From positions 29,463,215 through 29,527,214 of the forward strand of contig NC_053127.1 in NCBI RefSeq assembly GCF_010015445.1: DNA of 64,000 bases, in the 5' to 3' direction. This document shows positions 59,240-64,000 of this stretch, piece by piece. The position numbers and the translations under genes are program-made. The stretch is from Perca fluviatilis. Taxonomy: Eukaryota; Chordata; Actinopteri; Perciformes; Percidae. Positions within the stretch are counted from its first letter, which is position 1, and every line of letters begins with the position of its first letter. A model generated the notes under the pieces. The model saw nothing but the letters and a program-made list of their open reading frames with translations. It was not told where the DNA came from and searched no databases.

Positions 59240-59550
59240 AAAAAACATACATTCCACGGTACATACGCTCCGCTAACGGTCTGCATACGTTGCGCGTTCA
59301 ATGTAGCCAAAGTCACACAACCTTGCCCCTATTTTCAACTGTTACTAACTGTTGCTAAATAGTTGTGTGATGTCTAATTTATCTATATTTCAAAAAGTAT
59401 GTGCACTTAACCACAACAGTGCTTCTGGTCACACAGTTAAGTGTTTGGACCCCCCCCCCCCACCCCCACCCCCACCCCCACCCGCTCAACAACTATTTGG
59501 GGGAGAGTCTACACCCCCTGTAAAAAAAAAAAATCCTAGGGGAAACACTG
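59240..59550 (-). mobile_element. Probable hAT remnant, one terminus visible
   Basis: The segment ends ATCCTAGGGGAAACACTG, the inverse of a CAGTGTTTCCC-type hAT terminus. A-rich and C-rich simple sequence precedes it. The left end and target duplication were not found, so it is probably truncated. Start is approximate. Confidence 0.45.
59450..59483 (-). repeat. C12 run plus (CCCCCA)n; G-quadruplex candidate on the minus strand
   Basis: About 12 C residues followed by four CCCCCA-like units. The minus strand therefore has G5 runs with single-base T loops, a very strong quadruplex pattern. It lies inside the hAT remnant. Confidence 0.85.
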
Positions 59551-60424
59551 ATCAGTGTATTTTAATGTAATTGTTTATAATATCCACAAGCGTCCATACA
59601 TTGATAGGCATGAGATACTCTAAATGTAATTAGTTCTGGACCAATGCCTGTGCTGTTTACCTGCCTGTACCCCTGTTTTTAATCACTTGGCTAATGACAT
59701 ACTAATAATATTATTAATCTACGTTAAAAGTTCTACATGCCTTCCTTCACTCATTAATACATTTTCTCTTCATCACCTACTCGTTTTATCACACCCTCAG
59801 CACTTTGTCCTTTCACTCCCTTTGCTTGTTTCTAATTTTTCTTGGCTGGTACATACTAATTCACACACCTACACGCTCATTTGTTTGTCCATTCATTCGT
59901 TGATTCCATTGATCCCATGCTCTCATTCGCCTCATGCCCACATATAATCAATGCACCTCTTTGTTTGGTTGTGTTGTTTAGAAGCCAAGCAGCATGTTAA
60001 ATGCCTAAAGTTGCTTGACTTCATCCAAAAACAACTGATGCTCTTAGGCCTCCTACTTCCTCCGTTGTGTACAGTAACCGAGTCACTTTTTAATGTCAGG
60101 GCTGCTGCTAATGAAGCCCAGGATGGCTGTCACTGTTTGCCATCTCTCTCTCTCTCTCTGTGTCCCGACGATCCTCCCTGTCTCTGAGCAGCTACTTGGC
60201 TCGGTTTCAGACCTGTCCTATATGAGCGATGGACTGCCTCACTGTCTGTCTCCTCTGGGGTTTACATATCAATGGCTTGGGCACCCAGCATATAGCCAGC
60301 GAGGATTGATCAGGAAATAAGTTGCTGTCAACCAGCTTTAAAAAAAAGATTAAAGATTTTGTACTTGCCCCCCCCCCGCCTGCCTTTGCTCTTCCTCCCT
60401 GGGCCCAAATGTATTGAGTGGGCT

Positions 60425-60560
60425 GTGGGGTTATAAAGTTCCAGCTGGCAACATTTGTTTAATTACTTAAATAGATTAGATCAAAGCTTTTTAAGCAATT
60501 ATGTCAGTGCTTTCAAGGCCCTAACACAGCGATAAATGGATTAATTCAGCTGGACTTGAG
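60425..60560. promoter_or_regulatory. Candidate conserved non-coding element (unverified)
   Basis: AT-rich, repeat-free core containing TTGTTTAATTACTTAAATAG, TAGATCAAAGCTTTTTAAGC (a TCF/LEF-like ATCAAAG) and GATAAATGGATTAATTCAGC. Suggestive of an enhancer, by inference. Confidence 0.33.
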
Positions 60561-61814
60561 TACAGCAAACATTCCCCTTTACAGGGTCAAATGGGGGTCA
60601 GTAACAAGTGAGCTCAATGCGGGGGTGTTGTATTGAATTAACGAGTAAGGTGCATTGTGAACATAGACTGCGCTACAGTCCCAGACATTCAGGAGAGGAT
60701 AGCAACATTGAGGTTTTTCAGGTTGAAGTGAGGTCAACATTGAGAATGGAGAGAAGTAACATTGACCCAAAAGCTTTTAAACCATATCCTGCTGTCTCTC
60801 ATAGCCAATGACCGATCAGGGAGAGAGACACCAAGAGGAAGCAGCACAGTGGTGCAGGAAGTAGTCTCTCAGGAAAGAAAGACTCCACTTCATGTCAGAC
60901 AAGCTCCATTAGGTTGTTTGTATGTGTGTCTGCCATTTATTGTGAGGGACAAAATGCTTGGATAGCAGACTGGGAAGTATAACAATAGTCCTTATCTACT
61001 CAACTGTGTGTCTACATGTGTGTGAGGCTGGTGGTGGATGTGGTGTGCAAAGGAATATGTGGAAGTGGAGGGATGTAGGGGACAACAGGGAGCAGCTGGA
61101 GGGTAGCAGGAGCTGTTTTGGCTCTTTTCTTTTGTATGGACCAGGGCCACTGAGACAACTAGGATGTTCTTCAAAGTGGGAAGTTCATGAAGGCTGCTGT
61201 GAATACTCCTGGGTAGTTGTGTCATAGGTAGCATCTAACACCCGGCAAGACTTGGACACTAATGGAAACAACTCAAAAGAAAGATGGTAAGGGTCTTTCA
61301 AATGTCTTGAAGCACGTGTATAAAATATTGAACAAACATGAACGTGTTGTTGCAAAAGAAATGTGTATCAGCAAACAACAAACAAGAAAATCACAGAAAT
61401 TGTGTCTCAGCCTCACAATATACAGAAGCCATTGTACATGGCAATGTAATGCATAGAGTTAATCTTAATCTGTTTTCATTCTGACAGATGTTTGCTATAA
61501 CCTTTACAGTTGAAAACATCTGACTTAAGGAAAAAAAAAAATAAAGTTATGGTATATTTCTTTTTAAGAACATATATGTGGTCCCCACCTTGACTGCTGA
61601 CTTGAGATAGGTGAGGCTGTGTGACCCTCAACTTGGTCCTGCATTACAATGTACAGTACAGTAAACTGATTCATGAGCTATGTCCCTCTACAGTATGTAC
61701 AGTATGTAGCAATCATCCAGTAGTAATAGGACTTGCTATCCAGTTGCAATTGACTTCAAACTCCTAGATACAGTATCTTAGGATGGTTGATGGAGAATCA
61801 TCATTGATGTAAAC

Positions 61815-61816
61815 AG

Positions 61817-61848
<32 letters not shown>

Positions 61849-61849
61849 T
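61815..61849. repeat. (TA)n(CA)n microsatellite
   Basis: A short TA run passes into about 22 bp of CA dinucleotides. Confidence 0.9.
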
Positions 61850-62312
61850 AGCAGAAATCCAGTATTCACGTCACAAAGAAATCAATCAGGAAAGTGAGCT
61901 TGCATGTGTATGATTGGCCAATGCAGTGCCTTGCCAGATGATCCAGCATTAGTTGAGCAAGGTTACAATTTTTTTCCCGACGACCCTTCTTTTTTTGCCA
62001 AAGCCTCACGTCAGCAGCATAGTTCTATTCAAGTGGAGGAGGTGGCTGAATTTTTCTGTGCAGAGCTGAAGTGGGTCTGAACGTGGCCTGAATCTCTAAT
62101 CCCAAGAGAGACCCGTGTTTTACTATGAAGATGTCCTGTTGGATGAAAGATACGGTGCTCTGTATAGTTTGACAGTAGGTGTTGTTCCTTGTTTGACTGG
62201 CAAAGCTTTAAAATTTAACTATGTCGGTTTTTCCTTTGAATTGTGTTTAAAGTGCCTTTTGAAATATTCAAACGCAGCCTCAGAGTTCAACCTCGAAGCT
62301 GCTAAACTATCT

Positions 62313-62397
62313 TAAGAAAGGAGGAAAGAAGGAAAGAAGGAAAGCATGCCTTTATTAGTCCCTCCAGGGGAAATTCAACTTTTTCACACACAGGCTC

Positions 62398-62451
<54 letters not shown>

Positions 62452-62590
62452 ACCTATACACATTCATTAATGGAGAGATGTCAGAGCGACTGGGCTGTCC
62501 ATGGACAGGCGTCCCAAGCAGTTGGGGGTTCGTTGCCTTGCTCAAGGGCACCGAGGCTTGTTCCTACTACACAGCACCCTTGATTCTGCG
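62313..62590 (-). repeat. Teleost interspersed repeat tail with GGAAAGAA and (CA)n tracts
   Basis: A GGAAAGAA-type repeat (62319-62344) leads into CTTTATTAGTCCCTCCAGGG and GAAATTCAACTTTTTCACAC. A (CA)n array at 62400-62445 follows, then ATTCATTAATGGAGAGATGT and GTTCGTTGCCTTGCTCAAGG. This arrangement is familiar as the antisense end of a frequent fish retroelement-type repeat. The 143-codon frame over it is an artefact. Confidence 0.65.
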
Positions 62591-62599
62591 GAGTGTTAA

Positions 62600-63589
62600 G
62601 TCATCAACATTAGGTATTGTTTTCAAATTTCTCATGAATAGTAGACGGGGAATAGGCCATGTATTTTGGATTCTTGCTGGAGGCTCATACAGTTTAAAAG
62701 CCATACAAAGGACTGTTTCCTTGTTGTCTTTTTGCTCCATGAAGACATTACTTTTTGTCAGCTCAAACTATTTTTGAAACTCAACCCTTAACCCTTTTTA
62801 AATCCACAAGCCTTCAACATACTTCTTTGGCCTCTTCTTCCTGACAATCACCTTTGACTCCTCTGCCTCACTTCCCTACAGCCCTAGGCTCTACTCATGG
62901 CTGGTTCAGACGCCATGTGAGCAGCAAATAGCCCAATTCATGACTAAAAACTAAAGCATTGCCAGGATGGTCCTGGACGTTGAGGGACAATAATACAGCC
63001 TTTTGTTTTCGTCTCACAATGGGTGCAATATCTTGTAGAACAGGTTTTACATAATGTACATGTTTATAACATTCTACTGATTATATTTATATAATAATAT
63101 TCCAGTCTAAATAATCATGTAGAGAGCATTAATAGAGGCTGATACGTTATAGTAAAAACAAATGAAACATACATAATTCTTTATGGTATTAAGGACATGC
63201 AATTAGATTAGCTACAAACTATAACTTTGTTTACTGCTCAGTCAACTCATAGGAATATGTAATTATTAATTAACATTTAACTCAAAATCTATGCCACCAG
63301 CAAAAGCAGCATGTGATTCAGAGGATGAAGTTGTCAACTCCTCAATATCCTCCCTGGATACGGATTTCCTCTCCAATGCCCTTCTAGTGCACATGGGGAC
63401 AGATGAATAATTATCTCACCATCTCCTATCATATATTCATTTGTCTCATCTACTCACTTCATCTCTTTCTTTTCCGAGCCTCACAACTTTTGATTTAATG
63501 ACCTGCTTAATGATCAGCTTGGGGGAGTTTCCAAAAGACTAAGTGCAGATTCACATTTTAAAATGCAGGCTTAGCAGTGGCATTCTCCG
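62600..63589. other. Unassigned intronic sequence
   Basis: AT-rich at 62980-63280. Nothing else is recognised. Confidence 0.45.
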
Positions 63590-63985
63590 CTGCCAAGAAT
63601 GGATTTTCCCTGGTGCCCTGATGGTGAAGTAGTTAAGCTCTTCGTTGTTGCCCATTCGAGCTCTGCACTGTATTTCTCGGTCTTTCACTCTGTACTTTGC
63701 CACTGCAAAATAGCCTCAGGAAGGAACTTGCTTTGGTGGAACGTGTGTACGTTCAAAAGTAGTTTGTTGTGCAAAAGAAAACTCAGATTGGACAGATAGT
63801 CTAGCTAGCTGTCTGGATTTACCCTGCAGAGATCTGAGGAGCAGTTAACCATAGTCCTCACAAATCCACCGGAGTTTAAAATGCCTACACAGAGAAAACG
63901 GAAGGACATCCAGCTGAAATAAGGGACATCCGGCGGTATTTCCGGCGGCACCTTAACAATTTGGAAAATGAAACGTTATCGATAT
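63590..63985. repeat. Common percomorph interspersed repeat near the window end
   Basis: It contains AAAACTCAGATTGGACAGAT, AGTCTAGCTAGCTGTCTGGA, TTTACCCTGCAGAGATCTGA and CATCCGGCGGTATTTCCGGC. I recognise this block from many percomorph genomes as a high-copy non-coding repeat. It may run past the window. The class (SINE or MITE) is not settled. Confidence 0.6.
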
Positions 63986-64000
63986 AGACTATAGATGAAG

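Larger units (their letters stand above)
59556..62312. other. Unassigned intronic sequence
   Basis: No gene is recognised. There is a C run at 60368-60377, and a TA/CA microsatellite at 61815-61849 is listed separately. Frames up to 92 codons here have no domain. Confidence 0.45.
27619..64000 (+). other. auts2: Part of the auts2 intron downstream of the exon
   Basis: After the donor at 27619 no sequence resembling the next AUTS2 exon (a short exon encoding a GYFCDSDSD-type peptide in mammals, from memory) was found, so the remaining 36.4 kb is read as intron. Very large introns at this position are usual for AUTS2. It holds two hAT copies, MITE and retroelement fragments and microsatellites, listed separately. 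A nested non-coding RNA would not be visible to this reading. Confidence 0.72.

Noticed and set aside
62346..62777. 143-codon + strand frame
   Set aside because: It spans a known type of teleost repeat and a CA array, and its length comes from the repeat.
27619..64000. Search for the next AUTS2 exon (GYFCDSDSD-type peptide)
   Set aside because: No match with acceptor and donor was seen, so the next exon is taken to lie beyond the window.

Overview
This window looks like intronic DNA of a ray-finned fish, most probably a percomorph teleost. The evidence is long (TG/CA)n arrays, a teleost-type Tc1 transposon, hAT and fold-back MITE copies, and several interspersed repeats that I recognise from memory as common in perciform genomes. 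There are no bacterial-type operons, rRNAs, tRNAs or CRISPR arrays, and almost every long reading frame is a by-product of simple repeats or chance. The species cannot be read from the sequence.

Only one host coding segment is convincing: a 102-bp, phase 0-0 exon at 27517-27618 on the + strand, with a good 3' splice site before it and a GTGAGT donor after it. Its 34-residue translation (begins LKPGQN, contains [12 protein letters not shown], ends [10 protein letters not shown]) matches the N-terminal region of AUTS2. AUTS2 is a chromatin and neurodevelopmental regulator whose 5' exons lie in very large introns. I therefore read the whole window as parts of two large introns of an auts2 gene (auts2a or auts2b) with one exon, probably exon 3, between them. 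The flanking AUTS2 exons are not visible here.

Layout. 1-7150: mostly unique intron with a pyrimidine tract, G-quadruplex candidates and a compound TG/TGCG array. 7160-9310: a cluster of decayed repeats, including a gutted Tc1 element and a LINE-like reverse-transcriptase scrap. 15937-16574: a 638-bp palindromic MITE. 21573-24317: a LINE-tail-type repeat, a 423-bp MITE and a 1632-bp Tc1 element whose transposase is frameshifted and has lost a catalytic Asp. 27517-27618: the exon, followed 295 bp later by a 175-bp MITE. 45424-46245 and 47985-48692: two hAT-type copies with perfect 8-bp target duplications. 51500-51920, 62313-62590 and 63590-63985: fragments of common teleost repeats.

Between these lie long repeat-poor stretches. 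Several have AT-rich, homeodomain-motif-rich composition that suggests conserved non-coding elements, as would be expected of AUTS2 introns, but this cannot be shown from one sequence. I found no clear evidence of a new multi-gene biological system. The most useful results are the exon identification, the defects in the Tc1 transposase, the exact boundaries of the hAT copies, and a recurring TTAAAGG terminus among unrelated fold-back elements.
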